A DNA stretch of 64,000 bases from Enterococcus sp. ZJ1622 (lineage in GTDB: Bacteria; Bacillota; Bacilli; Lactobacillales; Enterococcaceae): assembly GCF_011038845.1 (NCBI RefSeq), contig NZ_JAAKDW010000006.1, positions 67,001 to 131,000 of the forward strand. The letters are read 5' to 3'. Below, piece by piece: positions 6,583 through 15,366 of this stretch. The notes below the pieces were generated by a model. That model was not told the DNA's origin, did no database searches, and was given only the letters and a program-made list of their open reading frames with translations. The position numbers and the translations under genes are program-made. Positions within the stretch are counted from its first letter, which is position 1. Each line of letters starts with the position of its first letter.

Positions 6583-7476
6583 ATGAAAAAATCGGATAAA
6601 CAAAAATGGTTAGCTGTCAGTTTGAGTCTGATGATTGGACTGCTGTTTATGAGCGGATGCCAGAACAAACAGACAACAGACGCGAACAAGACAAACACGC
6701 GCACGACAGAGACATCGAAGGAAAAGAAAGCTGAAAAAACGGCTGTACCAACGCTTTTTTTTCACGGATATAGCGGAACAGCCCGTTCTTTCGGGGGGAT
6801 GTTGGAACGGTTAGAGGAAAATCAGGCTGGAAAGAAAGAACTGATTCTGACAGTCGATCCAAATGGTCAGATAGAAGCAGAGGGGGCTTTATCCAAAAAA
6901 GCAGATAATCCTATGGTCCAAGTATTATTTTCAGATAACAAGAATAATGAATGGAACCAAGCGGAATGGATAAAATCAAGCCTAGTCTATCTACAGGAAA
7001 CATATGGAGTCAAACAAGTGAATATCGTAGGGCATTCGATGGGAGGCGTCAGTGCCTTGAGATATTTAGGGACCTATGGACAAGACAAGTCACTGCCTCA
7101 GGTCCAGAGATTTGTGGCGATCGGTGCACCTTTCAATGATTTTGTAGATGACAGCGCCCAAAGTTTGACGGCTGAATTGTCTGATGGACCAGCAGTGGTG
7201 TCGAGCAGATACCAGGATTACCAGCAGATGATCGGAAACGTATCTGCTTCGACGCGATTTTTGCTGATAGCTGGGCAGTTGAATGAGACAGATCTAAGTG
7301 ATGGTACGGTGCCGGTGAATAGCGCTTTGGCTGTCTATGCATTATTGGAACAAAATGGGAACGAGGTAAAAGAAGAAATCGTCACAGGCGATAATGCTGC
7401 ACATAGTATGCTGCATGAGAACCCACAAGTCGACCAGCTCGTTACTCGATTTATTTGGACGGATGAGCTGACATAA
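6583..7476 (+). CDS. Alpha/beta hydrolase lipoprotein (DUF915 type)
   Basis: 297 residues. A lipoprotein signal ends in the lipobox MSGC (Cys at residue 26), followed by a Thr/Lys-rich linker to about residue 50. The hydrolase core has the nucleophile elbow GHSMGG (about residues 155-160) and a substrate-cleft start FFHGYSGTARS. The acid is likely in the LSDGTVPV segment (about 244-251) and the catalytic His is probably AAHSML (about 270). It should be anchored outside the membrane and hydrolyse an ester or amide of unknown identity. Monocistronic after the nusG terminator. AGAAAGGAG precedes the ATG. Confidence 0.8.
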   Translation: MKKSDKQKWLAVSLSLMIGLLFMSGCQNKQTTDANKTNTRTTETSKEKKAEKTAVPTLFFHGYSGTARSFGGMLERLEENQAGKKELILTVDPNGQIEAEGALSKKADNPMVQVLFSDNKNNEWNQAEWIKSSLVYLQETYGVKQVNIVGHSMGGVSALRYLGTYGQDKSLPQVQRFVAIGAPFNDFVDDSAQSLTAELSDGPAVVSSRYQDYQQMIGNVSASTRFLLIAGQLNETDLSDGTVPVNSALAVYALLEQNGNEVKEEIVTGDNAAHSMLHENPQVDQLVTRFIWTDELT

Positions 7477-7580
7477 AAAAATCTATAAAAGTTGGAAAGA
7501 TTTCGAGTGTAAATATTTGCTTACTTTTTGTAAGTGGAGTAAGATAACATCATACCAAGAAGATGAAAGAAGGATTTACC

Positions 7581-8681
7581 ATGAGTTATCAAGCAAGCAC
7601 AGAAGAACATCCAATCGAAATCGTGAACATCGCTTCATTAGAAGGACGCGTAAAAGAACGCATGGAAGCTGGGGCTTTCGGCTATATACGCGGAGGTTCT
7701 GAAGATGAATGGACGATGAAAGAAAATACTTCTTCTTTCAACACAAAAAAAATCATGCCTCGAGTGCTTCGAGGAATCGATTCAGCTGATCTGCATACTT
7801 CCGTTTTCGGCATTGACTTAAAAACACCGATTATCCAAGCACCATCTGCCGCTCAAGGTCTGGCACATGAAAAAGGAGAAGCCGATACAGCAAAAGGTGT
7901 AGCTGCTGCCGGATCGATCTTTTCAATCAGTACGTATGCAAATACAACTATCAAGGATGCAGCCGATGCAGCACCAGGCGCTCCTCAATTTTTCCAATTA
8001 TATATGAGCAAAGACGATGGGTTCAATGAATTCATCTTGAAAAAAGCAGTGGAAGCTGGCGCAAAAGCAATCATTTTGACTGCTGATTCCACATTAGGTG
8101 GCTACCGCGAAGAAGATGTGATCAATAACTTCCAATTCCCTCTACCAATGCCTAACTTAGCAGCTTACAGCGAGCAAAGTGCTAGCGGAAACGGCGAAGG
8201 TAAAGGGATCGCAGAAATCTACGCCGCAGCAAAACAAGGATTGACACCAGAAGATATCAAAAAAATCAAGGATATCACGAACTTGCCTGTGATTGTCAAA
8301 GGAATCCAATCACCTGAAGATGCAGAAGTGGCGATTGCAGCTGGAGCGGACGGGATTTGGGTCTCTAATCATGGGGGACGTCAATTAGATGGCGGTCCTG
8401 CTTCTTTTGAAGTACTGCCTAAGATCGCAGAAGTAGTGAACAAACGAGTACCAGTCATTTTTGACTCAGGCGTTCGTCGTGGTGAACATGTCTTCAAAGC
8501 TCTAGCAAGTGGGGCAGATTTGGTTGCGATCGGTCGTCCAGTCATCTATGGATTGAACTTGGGCGGAGCAGAAGGCGTGACTTCTGTTTTCGAACATTTG
8601 AATAAAGAATTGTCGATCACTATGCAACTTGCAGGAACAAAAACAATCGATGAAGTAAAGAACACGAAATTGATGGATTAA
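7581..8681 (+). CDS. FMN-dependent L-lactate oxidase / alpha-hydroxyacid oxidase
   Basis: 366 residues. FMN-dependent alpha-hydroxyacid dehydrogenase fold with the signature SNHGGRQLDGGPAS, which supplies the catalytic His and substrate-binding Arg. Also present is FDSGVRRG (phosphate binding) and the late IGRPVIYG. Enzymes of this group in lactic acid bacteria oxidise L-lactate to pyruvate with O2 and produce H2O2. The start at 7581 (MSYQASTEEH) is preferred because AAGAAGGA lies seven bases upstream; an in-frame ATG at 7563 lacks a site. Monocistronic with its own terminator. Glycolate or another hydroxyacid cannot be excluded as substrate. Confidence 0.82.
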   Translation: MSYQASTEEHPIEIVNIASLEGRVKERMEAGAFGYIRGGSEDEWTMKENTSSFNTKKIMPRVLRGIDSADLHTSVFGIDLKTPIIQAPSAAQGLAHEKGEADTAKGVAAAGSIFSISTYANTTIKDAADAAPGAPQFFQLYMSKDDGFNEFILKKAVEAGAKAIILTADSTLGGYREEDVINNFQFPLPMPNLAAYSEQSASGNGEGKGIAEIYAAAKQGLTPEDIKKIKDITNLPVIVKGIQSPEDAEVAIAAGADGIWVSNHGGRQLDGGPASFEVLPKIAEVVNKRVPVIFDSGVRRGEHVFKALASGADLVAIGRPVIYGLNLGGAEGVTSVFEHLNKELSITMQLAGTKTIDEVKNTKLMD

Positions 8682-8690
8682 GTAATAAAA

Positions 8691-8727
8691 GCGAGGAAGG
8701 ACTTGACGTCTTTCCTCGCTTTTTTTG
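8691..8727 (+). terminator. Terminator after the hydroxyacid oxidase
   Basis: GCGAGGAAGG/CTTTCCTCGC hairpin followed by seven T. Confidence 0.85.
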
Positions 8728-8800
8728 CTGGAAAATCAAAGGAGCATACTTTTACAGCCAAAAAGTGATCTTCGAACGAATCGAAAAATACAGTGATTTC

Positions 8801-9673
8801 TCATGATCTCTGATCCAATATTTCTTTCGTCAATCGCTTCGCTGTCGGTGTTACGGCTAATCCGCCTTCCGCCGTTTCTTTGAAGATAGAAGGCATTTGC
8901 CGTCCCACCTGATACATGGCAGCTACGACTTCATCTGGCGGGATCACACTCTCAATCCCAGCCAACGCCATATCAGCAGAGATGAATGCCTGAGAAGAAC
9001 CAAGTGCATTGCGTTTCACACAAGGGACTTCTACCAGACCAGCTACTGGATCACAAATCAAGCCCATCATATTTTTCAAGGTGATCGCCACTGCTTGTGC
9101 TGCTTGATGCGGGGTGCCGTTTTTCGCACAAACTAAAGCAGCAGACGCCATCGCACTGGCAGAACCGACTTCGGCTTGGCAGCCACCTTCTGCACCACTG
9201 ATAGAGGCATTGTTTGCAATGACTAATCCGAAAGCACCGGCTGTGAATAAAAAGTTGATCTGTTCTTCATGCGTCAACTGAAGGCGATCACGAACCGCCA
9301 TCAGTACGCCAGGAACGACTCCGGCACTTCCAGCTGTTGGCGTCGCACAGATCAAGTCCATTTTTGCGTTTACTTCATTGACAGCCACTGCATTGCGTAC
9401 AGCGTTCAAGATCGTTTCACCACTCAAGAAATCTGCTTCTTTCAAATAATCATCTAGTTTTTTGGCATCGCCACCAGTGATTCCTGTGACAGATGTGACG
9501 CCCTCTGTTCCTTCATTGATGGACTGTTCCATGACAGAAAGGTTTTTTTCCATGAGTTCGATGATCTGTTCGCGGGAACGACCGCTCATTTCCATCTCAA
9601 CTGCGATCATCAATTCTGCTACATTCGGATAGTTCTTTGCTTGTTCGACTAATTCTTCGATTGATAAAAACAT
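8801..9673 (-). CDS. sdaAA: L-serine dehydratase, iron-sulfur type, alpha subunit
   Basis: 290 residues with three conserved cysteines expected to hold a 4Fe-4S cluster. They lie in GGCQAEVGSASAM, MGLICDPVAG and VEVPCVKRNA. The enzyme deaminates L-serine to pyruvate and ammonia. It is the second gene of an sdaAB-sdaAA operon on the minus strand, 14 bases after the beta subunit gene. Bacillus and lactic acid bacteria split the enzyme this way, whereas E. coli fuses it. Oxygen sensitivity is expected from the family. Confidence 0.93.
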   Translation of the reverse strand: MFLSIEELVEQAKNYPNVAELMIAVEMEMSGRSREQIIELMEKNLSVMEQSINEGTEGVTSVTGITGGDAKKLDDYLKEADFLSGETILNAVRNAVAVNEVNAKMDLICATPTAGSAGVVPGVLMAVRDRLQLTHEEQINFLFTAGAFGLVIANNASISGAEGGCQAEVGSASAMASAALVCAKNGTPHQAAQAVAITLKNMMGLICDPVAGLVEVPCVKRNALGSSQAFISADMALAGIESVIPPDEVVAAMYQVGRQMPSIFKETAEGGLAVTPTAKRLTKEILDQRS

Positions 9674-9687
9674 ACGCGCAGTCTCCT

Positions 9688-10356
9688 TTAATCAAAATAA
9701 TTGACACTGTCAACGTGAGGCAGTTGTTTTAATTTTTTGACCGTGTCTTCTACTTGCGGATCGTCTACTTCCATGATCATGATGGCATTTTCGCCTTTGG
9801 ATTCACGCGTCACGGTCATCGTTCCGATATTGGTATTCGTTTCAGAAAGGATGTTCGTTACTTTAGCGATCATCCCAGGTAAGTCCTGATGCACGATGAT
9901 CAGGGTAGGGGTGCCCATGCTCAAAGAAATCTTGAACCCATTCAATTCTGAAATCTGGATATTGCCGCCGCCAATCGAAATCCCTGTGACCGAGAGTTTG
10001 CGATTGCCTTTTTTCAAGAGCATCTTGACCGAATTCGGATGTTCAGCTTTTTCGCTTTTAGGGACGAAGAGGACTTCCATTCCAGCCTCGTAGGCAAGTT
10101 TCAGTGAATCGGCCAAACGCTCATCGTCGGGCTCCATTCCTAATAAACCGCCGACTAGCGCAATGTCTGTCCCGTGACCACGGTAAGTTTTGGCAAAGGA
10201 TTCATAAAGATAGATATCTACTGAATCAGGCTGTTCACCGAAAATACTGCGGACGATCTTACCAATCCTTGCCGCACCTGCTGTATGGGAGCTGCTTGGC
10301 CCAATCATGACAGGTCCGATGATGTCAAATACACTTCTGTATCTTAATTCCTTCAT
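9688..10356 (-). CDS. sdaAB: L-serine dehydratase, iron-sulfur type, beta subunit
   Basis: 222 residues. The N-terminal part has the SSSHTAG motif (about residues 21-27) of the serine dehydratase beta family. The C-terminal ~70 residues form an ACT domain (TLIIVHQDLPGMIAKVTNIL), a likely amino-acid-sensing module. First gene of the operon. The ATG at 10356 has only a weak purine-rich site (GAGGTGG) ahead of it. It pairs with the alpha subunit to make the active enzyme. Confidence 0.93.
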   Translation of the reverse strand: MKELRYRSVFDIIGPVMIGPSSSHTAGAARIGKIVRSIFGEQPDSVDIYLYESFAKTYRGHGTDIALVGGLLGMEPDDERLADSLKLAYEAGMEVLFVPKSEKAEHPNSVKMLLKKGNRKLSVTGISIGGGNIQISELNGFKISLSMGTPTLIIVHQDLPGMIAKVTNILSETNTNIGTMTVTRESKGENAIMIMEVDDPQVEDTVKKLKQLPHVDSVNYFD

Positions 10357-10540
10357 TTTTCCACCTCATCTGACGTTAAAATATGTAAAAAAATATAGTG
10401 TGAAATGCCCATTTTCCGGACAATGCTAATTCTAGCGTAAGTGTAGCACAAAAGAGGAAAGAGAATCATAAGAAATTGTTGTTTTTAAAAAAGAATTTAA
10501 TCAAATGTCTTTAAAAATGAAAAAATATAAGAAAAAAATC

Positions 10541-10568
10541 TTGAAAAACCAAAGAAATTTGCTATACT
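10541..10568 (+). promoter_or_regulatory. Promoter of rplK-rplA
   Basis: -35 TTGAAA (10541-10546), 16-base spacer ending TTGC, -10 TATACT (10563-10568). The rest of the 330-base gap to sdaAB is AT-rich upstream DNA with no gene; a minus-strand sdaAB promoter must lie there but only weak TATATT-like boxes are seen. Confidence 0.7.
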
Positions 10569-10626
10569 GTACCAGTGTGCATTGTTTTGCACATTATTTG
10601 TCTGGCTTTTTTTTGACAAGTAAAAC

Positions 10627-10660
10627 GTGGGAGGAGAAATATGCATCTCCAATTAACCAC
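10627..10660 (+). promoter_or_regulatory. Candidate ribosomal protein L1 operator, copy 1 (rplK leader)
   Basis: GTGG-ga-GGAGA...TCTCC-aattaa-CCAC: two stems separated by an asymmetric internal loop with GA on the left side. A second copy with the same architecture precedes rplA. L1 is known to repress its own mRNA in bacteria, and its sites share a GGGAG-type internal loop; the assignment here is by inference. Confidence 0.55.
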
Positions 10661-10686
10661 ATCACGGACTTAAGGAGGTATGTCTC

Positions 10687-11109
10687 GTGGCAAAGAAAGT
10701 AGAAAAAATCGTTAAATTGCAAATTCCTGCAGGTAAAGCAACTCCAGCTCCACCAGTAGGTCCTGCACTAGGTCAAGCGGGTATCAACATCATGGGATTC
10801 ACAAAAGAATTCAACGCTCGTACAGCTGATCAAGCAGGTTTGATCATTCCGGTTGTTATTTCTGTATACGAAGACCGTTCATTCACATTCGTTACAAAAA
10901 CACCGCCAGCTGCAGTATTGTTGAAAAAAGCAGCTAAGATCGACAAAGGTTCAGGCGAACCAAACAAAAACAAAGTTGCGAAAGTTTCCAGCGATCAAGT
11001 AAGAGAAATCGCTGAATTGAAAATGGAAGACCTAAACGCAGCGAATGTAGAAGCAGCAATGCGCATGGTTGAAGGAACTGCACGAAGCATGGGGATCACT
11101 GTAGAATAA
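10687..11109 (+). CDS. rplK: Ribosomal protein L11
   Basis: 140 residues, with the proline-rich N-terminal domain ([18 protein letters not shown]) that binds thiostrepton-type drugs and the C-terminal 23S GTPase-centre binding domain. It starts with GTG, set by the strong TAAGGAGGT eight bases upstream. First gene of the rplKA unit. Required for the stringent response through RelA contact. Confidence 0.96.
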   Translation: MAKKVEKIVKLQIPAGKATPAPPVGPALGQAGINIMGFTKEFNARTADQAGLIIPVVISVYEDRSFTFVTKTPPAAVLLKKAAKIDKGSGEPNKNKVAKVSSDQVREIAELKMEDLNAANVEAAMRMVEGTARSMGITVE

Positions 11110-11164
11110 TTTTCCCTAAGAAAGTAGCTTCTCAGTTGGCTCTATATTGAAAGATATAGAACAC

Positions 11165-11190
11165 GTGGGAGGTACAACCGTTATAACCAC
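11165..11190 (+). promoter_or_regulatory. Candidate ribosomal protein L1 operator, copy 2 (rplA leader)
   Basis: GTGG-ga-GGT-aca-ACC-gttataa-CCAC in the rplK-rplA gap repeats the layout of the element before rplK, with compensating differences in the inner stem. It ends 18 bases before the rplA start, close to the AAGGAGG site. Confidence 0.55.
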
Positions 11191-11208
11191 AATCAAGGAG
11201 GAACCAAA

Positions 11209-11898
11209 ATGGCTAAAAAGAGCAAAAAAATGCAAGATGCATTAAAAAAAGTTGATTCAAATAAAGTTTATCCTGTTGCCGAGGCAGTGGCTTTAGCAAA
11301 AGAAACAAACATTGCAAAATTCGATGCAACAGTTGAAGTTGCATACCGTTTGAATGTTGATCCTAAAAAAGCAGATCAACAAATCCGCGGTGCTGTCGTA
11401 TTACCAAACGGAACTGGTAAAACACAAACTGTTTTAGTTTTTGCTAAAGGCGAAAAAGCAAAAGAAGCTGAAGCAGCTGGTGCTGATTTCGTTGGAGACG
11501 ACGACATGGTTCAAAAAATCCAAAACGGATGGTTTGATTTCGACGTAGTTGTTGCAACACCTGACATGATGGCAACTGTTGGTCGTCTAGGACGTGTATT
11601 AGGTCCTAAAGGCTTGATGCCAAACCCTAAAACAGGTACTGTTACAATGGACGTGACAAAAGCTGTCAACGAAGTAAAAGCTGGTAAAGTGACTTACCGT
11701 GTCGACAAAGCTGGGAACATCCATGTACCAATCGGTAAAGTGTCATTCGACAACGAAAAACTTGTTGAAAACTTTGCAACAATCCACGATGTATTAGTGA
11801 AAGCTAAACCATCAGCAGCTAAAGGTCAATACATGAAAAACATCACTGTTACAACAACATTTGGACCTGGTATCCATGTAGACCAAGCTTCTTTCTAA
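11209..11898 (+). CDS. rplA: Ribosomal protein L1
   Basis: 229 residues, full family length, with the L1 signature around [20 protein letters not shown] (about residues 125-144). It forms the L1 stalk near the E site and is usually a translational repressor of its own operon. CAAGGAGG precedes the ATG. The operon ends here; a long hairpin at 11944-11975 may limit read-through to rplJL. Confidence 0.96.
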   Translation: MAKKSKKMQDALKKVDSNKVYPVAEAVALAKETNIAKFDATVEVAYRLNVDPKKADQQIRGAVVLPNGTGKTQTVLVFAKGEKAKEAEAAGADFVGDDDMVQKIQNGWFDFDVVVATPDMMATVGRLGRVLGPKGLMPNPKTGTVTMDVTKAVNEVKAGKVTYRVDKAGNIHVPIGKVSFDNEKLVENFATIHDVLVKAKPSAAKGQYMKNITVTTTFGPGIHVDQASF

Positions 11899-11943
11899 TC
11901 TAGATTAGAACGTTGATTGATCCAACTGAAAAATAATTCTTGA

Positions 11944-11975
11944 CTCAACTAGTTTAGCGTGCTAAGCTAGTTGAG
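11944..11975 (+). terminator. Long hairpin after rplA, terminator-like without a T-run
   Basis: CTCAACTAGTTTAGC / GCTAAGCTAGTTGAG, 15 paired positions with one G-U and a two-base loop. No clean T-run follows, so it may be a processing site or weak terminator. A TTGACT-17-TAAGCT promoter-like pair overlaps it and could drive rplJL. Confidence 0.5.
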
Positions 11976-11986
11976 GTTAATAATTA

Positions 11987-12098
11987 ACTTGTACCGAAGA
12001 CAGTAGGTGGCGAGAGCCTTAATTTCCTACCGAGGACGTTTATTGAATATATTCAATAGTCCCTCTATGTCTGCGGTGGCATAGAGTTTTTTTATTGT
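11987..12098 (+). promoter_or_regulatory. L10 leader (rplJ-rplL autoregulatory RNA)
   Basis: ACCGAAGACAGTAGGTGGC...GCCTTAATTTCCTACCGAGG matches the L10 leader, a kink-turn-containing site where L10(L12)4 binds. It ends with a terminator hairpin CTCTATG/CATAGAG plus seven T (about 12063-12093). This predicts transcription attenuation by excess L10. The remaining ~120 bases to rplJ show only the SD. Confidence 0.85.
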
Positions 12099-12222
12099 GA
12101 ATCACTGTGAACGGAGTGAATAGATGATGAACAATACTTGGCGACTGCCTATTCTTAGTTGAATAAGCCGTACGATCAGATTAAAAACTCTTCCATCAAA
12201 ATTCAGGAGGTGAAACTCAAAA

Positions 12223-12726
12223 ATGAGTGAAGCAATTATCGCAAAAAAAGCAGCAATCGTTGATGAAGTAAGCGAAAAATTTACAGCAGCAGCATCTGTA
12301 GTCGTAGTTGACTACCGTGGTTTGACTGTTGATGAAGTAACACGTTTACGTAAACAACTACGTGATGCAAACGTTGAAATGAAAGTTATCAAAAACTCAA
12401 TCCTTTCACGTGCAGCAAAACAAGCTGGTTTAGAAGGTTTGGACGAAGTATTCACTGGCCCTACAGCCGTTGCATTCAGTAACGAAGACGTAGTCGCTCC
12501 AGCGAAAATCATGGACGAATTCTCTAAAGAAGCAAAAGCACTAGAAATCAAAGGCGGTATCATCGAAGGTAAAGTATCTTCATTGGAAGAAATCACAGCA
12601 TTGGCAAAACTGCCAAACCGCGAAGGTCTTCTATCTATGCTGTTATCTGTACTACAAGCGCCAGTCCGCAACGTGGCTTACGCTGTCAAAGCAGTGGCAG
12701 ACAAAGAAGATGGAGATGCAGCTTAA
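12223..12726 (+). CDS. rplJ: Ribosomal protein L10
   Basis: 167 residues with the N-terminal 23S-binding domain ([20 protein letters not shown]) and a C-terminal helix that docks L7/L12 dimers. CAGGAGGTG gives a strong site before the ATG. It makes the base of the ribosomal stalk and is expected to bind the leader upstream. Cotranscribed with rplL. Confidence 0.96.
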   Translation: MSEAIIAKKAAIVDEVSEKFTAAASVVVVDYRGLTVDEVTRLRKQLRDANVEMKVIKNSILSRAAKQAGLEGLDEVFTGPTAVAFSNEDVVAPAKIMDEFSKEAKALEIKGGIIEGKVSSLEEITALAKLPNREGLLSMLLSVLQAPVRNVAYAVKAVADKEDGDAA

Positions 12727-12778
12727 GAGCCGCATAGTGTATAAATAAAAAAAGAACATTTAAACGGAGGAAATTATA

Positions 12779-13147
12779 ATGGCATTGAACATTGAAAACA
12801 TCGTTGCTGAGTTAAAAGAAGCAACTATCCTAGAACTTAACGACCTAGTTAAAGCTATTGAAGAAGAATTTGGCGTATCTGCTGCTGCTCCTGTAGCTGT
12901 AGCTGCTGCTGGTGGCGCTGCTGCTGCAGAAGAACAAACAGAATTCACTGTAGAATTAACTGCAGCTGGAGACCAAAAAGTTAAAGTTATCAAAGCAGTT
13001 CGTGAAGCAACTGGCTTAGGCTTGAAAGAAGCTAAAGCTGTAGTTGACGGCGCACCTGCACCAGTTAAAGAAGGCGTATCTAAAGACGAAGCTGAAGAAT
13101 TGAAAGCTAAACTTGAAGAAGTTGGCGCATCTGTAACTGTTAAATAA
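12779..13147 (+). CDS. rplL: Ribosomal protein L7/L12
   Basis: 122 residues: N-terminal dimerisation region, an Ala/Gly hinge (about residues 37-52) and the C-terminal factor-binding domain including [11 protein letters not shown]-like [14 protein letters not shown]. Acidic, recruits EF-Tu and EF-G. CGGAGG precedes the ATG, 52 bases after rplJ. A terminator follows. Confidence 0.96.
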   Translation: MALNIENIVAELKEATILELNDLVKAIEEEFGVSAAAPVAVAAAGGAAAAEEQTEFTVELTAAGDQKVKVIKAVREATGLGLKEAKAVVDGAPAPVKEGVSKDEAEELKAKLEEVGASVTVK

Positions 13148-13163
13148 TTCATTCGAATGTTTA

Positions 13164-13203
13164 GAACACCGAGAGCCTGTTTTGGTTCTCGGTGTTTTTT
13201 TCT
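13164..13203 (+). terminator. Terminator after rplL
   Basis: AACACCGAGA...TCTCGGTGTT hairpin followed by a T-run. Confidence 0.88.
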
Positions 13204-13255
13204 TTTTGTGATAAACTAGTACATATTAAGATGTGAAATCACAGCAGGAGGAACT

Positions 13256-13945
13256 ATGAAAAAGAAAAACATCCGATTCATTCTGATTGGACTTGGGCTC
13301 ATCTTGATCGGTCTCGTGGGGTATCGCCTTTATTTAGAATACCAAACGGATATCCGCTTGCTTTTGGATCCGAAAGCAAGTAAGACGCAGCTATTGGCTC
13401 ACATCCGTTCTCACGGATTTTTCGCAGCGCTTCTTTTAGTCGTATTGACGGCAGTGATGTGTGCCGTTCCCGGCATCCCTACGTCGGTTATTGGTGTTAT
13501 TGCAGGGTTGAGCTTTGGTCCGTTCATTGGGGCAGGTATCAATGTTTTAGGGAATGCTTTGGGCAATATCTCCGCTGTTTTTTTGATGCACCGATTGAAG
13601 TTTTTAGATAAAAAAACTGAAAGAAATCACTGGGTCCAAGCGATCCAGCAAATGAAGCATCCGAAAATCGGCGTGATGTTAGGGTACATGATCCCGATCA
13701 TTCCTTCTTCTATGGTGAATTTTGCAGCAGAGACGATCAAATTGCCACTTCGGCAGCTCGTGTTATCCATTATTTTCGGCGTGATCCCTTCTTCTGTATT
13801 ATATGCGTGCGGAGGGGAAGCATTGTTCCATGGATACAATAAAACGGCTGTTATGTTGATTGCGGGTGTAGCTGTATTAATCGGTTTAGTTGTCTTTATT
13901 GTGAAAGATCGAAAGAACAGCCACTCGAAACGGCTAAATAAATGA
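13256..13945 (+). CDS. TVP38/TMEM64 (DedA-like) membrane protein
   Basis: 229 residues with an N-terminal membrane anchor and about five more hydrophobic segments. It has the family-typical VPGIPTSVIGVIAG and the FGPFIGAGINVLGNALGN re-entrant region, plus the later MIPIIPSSMVNFAAE. Related DedA/VTT proteins translocate lipids such as phosphatidylethanolamine or undecaprenyl phosphate; which substrate applies here cannot be read from sequence. GCAGGAGG precedes the ATG. Monocistronic. Confidence 0.8.
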   Translation: MKKKNIRFILIGLGLILIGLVGYRLYLEYQTDIRLLLDPKASKTQLLAHIRSHGFFAALLLVVLTAVMCAVPGIPTSVIGVIAGLSFGPFIGAGINVLGNALGNISAVFLMHRLKFLDKKTERNHWVQAIQQMKHPKIGVMLGYMIPIIPSSMVNFAAETIKLPLRQLVLSIIFGVIPSSVLYACGGEALFHGYNKTAVMLIAGVAVLIGLVVFIVKDRKNSHSKRLNK

Positions 13946-14026
13946 CTGAAGTAACGAATCAGTGAACTTTTCTATTCCCAAACTTTTTTAGAAGTTGTAA
14001 ACTAAGAAAGGAAATGGGGGAAATGA

Positions 14027-15217
14027 ATGGAAAGTAAAGAGAAAACACCGTTGACGACTTCACTTATTTTATTATTATCGATCACTTGCGGTGTAGTGGT
14101 TGCCAATATGTATTATATCCAGCCAATCGGGACAAAGGTAGCTGCAAGTCTGTCTGTCGATACAAGTGCGATAGGGATCTTAACGATGCTGACGCAATTG
14201 GGCTATGCGTTAGGATTACTGTTTTTAGTTCCTCTCGGGGATGTAGTGGATCGGCCAAAACTGATTATTCGAATGGCTGCTTTGTCTGCGATCTCATTGT
14301 TAGCCGCTTTTTTTGCGCCATCATTCACGTTGTTTGCGTGTGCGTCTTTTCTTATCGGGTTGCTTTCGATCGTGCCACAGATCATCATTCCTTATGGGGC
14401 GGTACTTGCAGGTCCGTCTGCGAGAGGGAAAGTGATGGGGACGCTACTCAGCGGACTACTTGTGGGGATCTTGCTGTCTCGGACGATTTCAGGGATCGTT
14501 GCCAGTCTTTTTTCTTGGCGGATGATCTACTTGATCGCTTTATGTGCGGTAGGGATCTTGACACTGCTTCTGTACTGGAAAATGCCGCGAACAGTCAATC
14601 AAACTGCTCCAACGGTTTCCTATCTTGATTCGCTGAAAAGTTTACCTAAGCTTGTCGCAACTCAACGTCTTTTGAGGGAAGCAGCTATCAGCGGTTTTTT
14701 CATGTTCGGCACTTTTTCGATTTTTTGGTCGACACTGATTTTTTACATCAGCAGTCCCGCCTATCATTGGGGGACATTCGAGGCAGGGATTCTAGCGATT
14801 TTTGGTTTGTCAGGTGCAGTCGCAGCTCCGATTGTCGGTCGATTGGCTGATTCTTATTCGGAAAGAAAGATCGTCGCGATGGGACTTGTGATGCAAACGA
14901 TCAGCTTCATTGCTTTATTGGTTGCTGGAAGCCATTTGGTTTTCTTGCTCTTAGCTATCATTTTATTGGATGTCGGTAATCAATTCGGGCAAGTAGCAAA
15001 CCAGACACGTGTACAAGGATTAGGAGAAGCAGCGAGCAACCGGAACAACACGGTATTCATGTTTATGTACTTTATCGGGGGAGCCGCTGGTTCGTTGCTG
15101 GGCACGACGATGTGGCAGCAGTATGGCTGGTTAGGTGTGACCTTGAGTGGGCTTGCTTTTCAAGCTTGTGCATTTTTCTTTCAATTCGTTGTTTTTCGAG
15201 AGAAAAAAGAAAACTAA
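14027..15217 (+). CDS. MFS transporter, probable drug or metabolite efflux
   Basis: 396 residues and about 12 membrane helices. The loop 2-3 motif LGDVVDRPK resembles the MFS motif A (G-x-x-x-D-R). The segment NMYYIQPIG near residue 28 fits the YnfM/multidrug-efflux type. The second half repeats a motif-A-like loop (GRLADSYSERK). No regulator or substrate enzyme is adjacent, so the substrate is unknown. A GGAAATGGGGG-rich site precedes the ATG. A repeat unit and terminator follow. Confidence 0.82.
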   Translation: MESKEKTPLTTSLILLLSITCGVVVANMYYIQPIGTKVAASLSVDTSAIGILTMLTQLGYALGLLFLVPLGDVVDRPKLIIRMAALSAISLLAAFFAPSFTLFACASFLIGLLSIVPQIIIPYGAVLAGPSARGKVMGTLLSGLLVGILLSRTISGIVASLFSWRMIYLIALCAVGILTLLLYWKMPRTVNQTAPTVSYLDSLKSLPKLVATQRLLREAAISGFFMFGTFSIFWSTLIFYISSPAYHWGTFEAGILAIFGLSGAVAAPIVGRLADSYSERKIVAMGLVMQTISFIALLVAGSHLVFLLLAIILLDVGNQFGQVANQTRVQGLGEAASNRNNTVFMFMYFIGGAAGSLLGTTMWQQYGWLGVTLSGLAFQACAFFFQFVVFREKKEN

Positions 15218-15219
15218 AA

Positions 15220-15320
15220 AGAGATTGAGAGCCTGCTGTTTAGCTCTGAGGCACAAGGAACGATTTTCAAGAAACAGCTTCTCATGTTTGATGAATATTG
15301 TGATTTATGCCCGTTTACTC
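15220..15320 (+). repeat. Dispersed repeat unit, type C, shortened
   Basis: GAGATTGAGAGCCTGCTGTTTAG...GAGGCACAAGG...AACAGCTTCTCATGTTT...CCGTTTACTCGG. It aligns with the type C unit at 62414-62531 but lacks part of the right arm, including GAACA. Confidence 0.7.
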
Positions 15321-15322
15321 GG

Positions 15323-15362
15323 AAAAAGGAACTGCGACAAGACTTTTGTCACAGTTCCTTTT
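15323..15362. terminator. Bidirectional terminator between the MFS and ABC-F genes
   Basis: AAAAAGGAACTGCGACAAGA/TTTTGTCACAGTTCCTTTT hairpin with T-runs on both strands. Confidence 0.85.
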
Positions 15363-15366
15363 CATC

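Noticed and set aside
10505-10702. Plus-strand open frame ahead of rplK
   Set aside because: It contains the rplK promoter and leader element and has no ribosome site or family resemblance.
12760-13152. Minus-strand Ser/Ala-rich open frame over rplL
   Set aside because: It is an antisense shadow of the Ala-rich rplL gene with no ribosome site.
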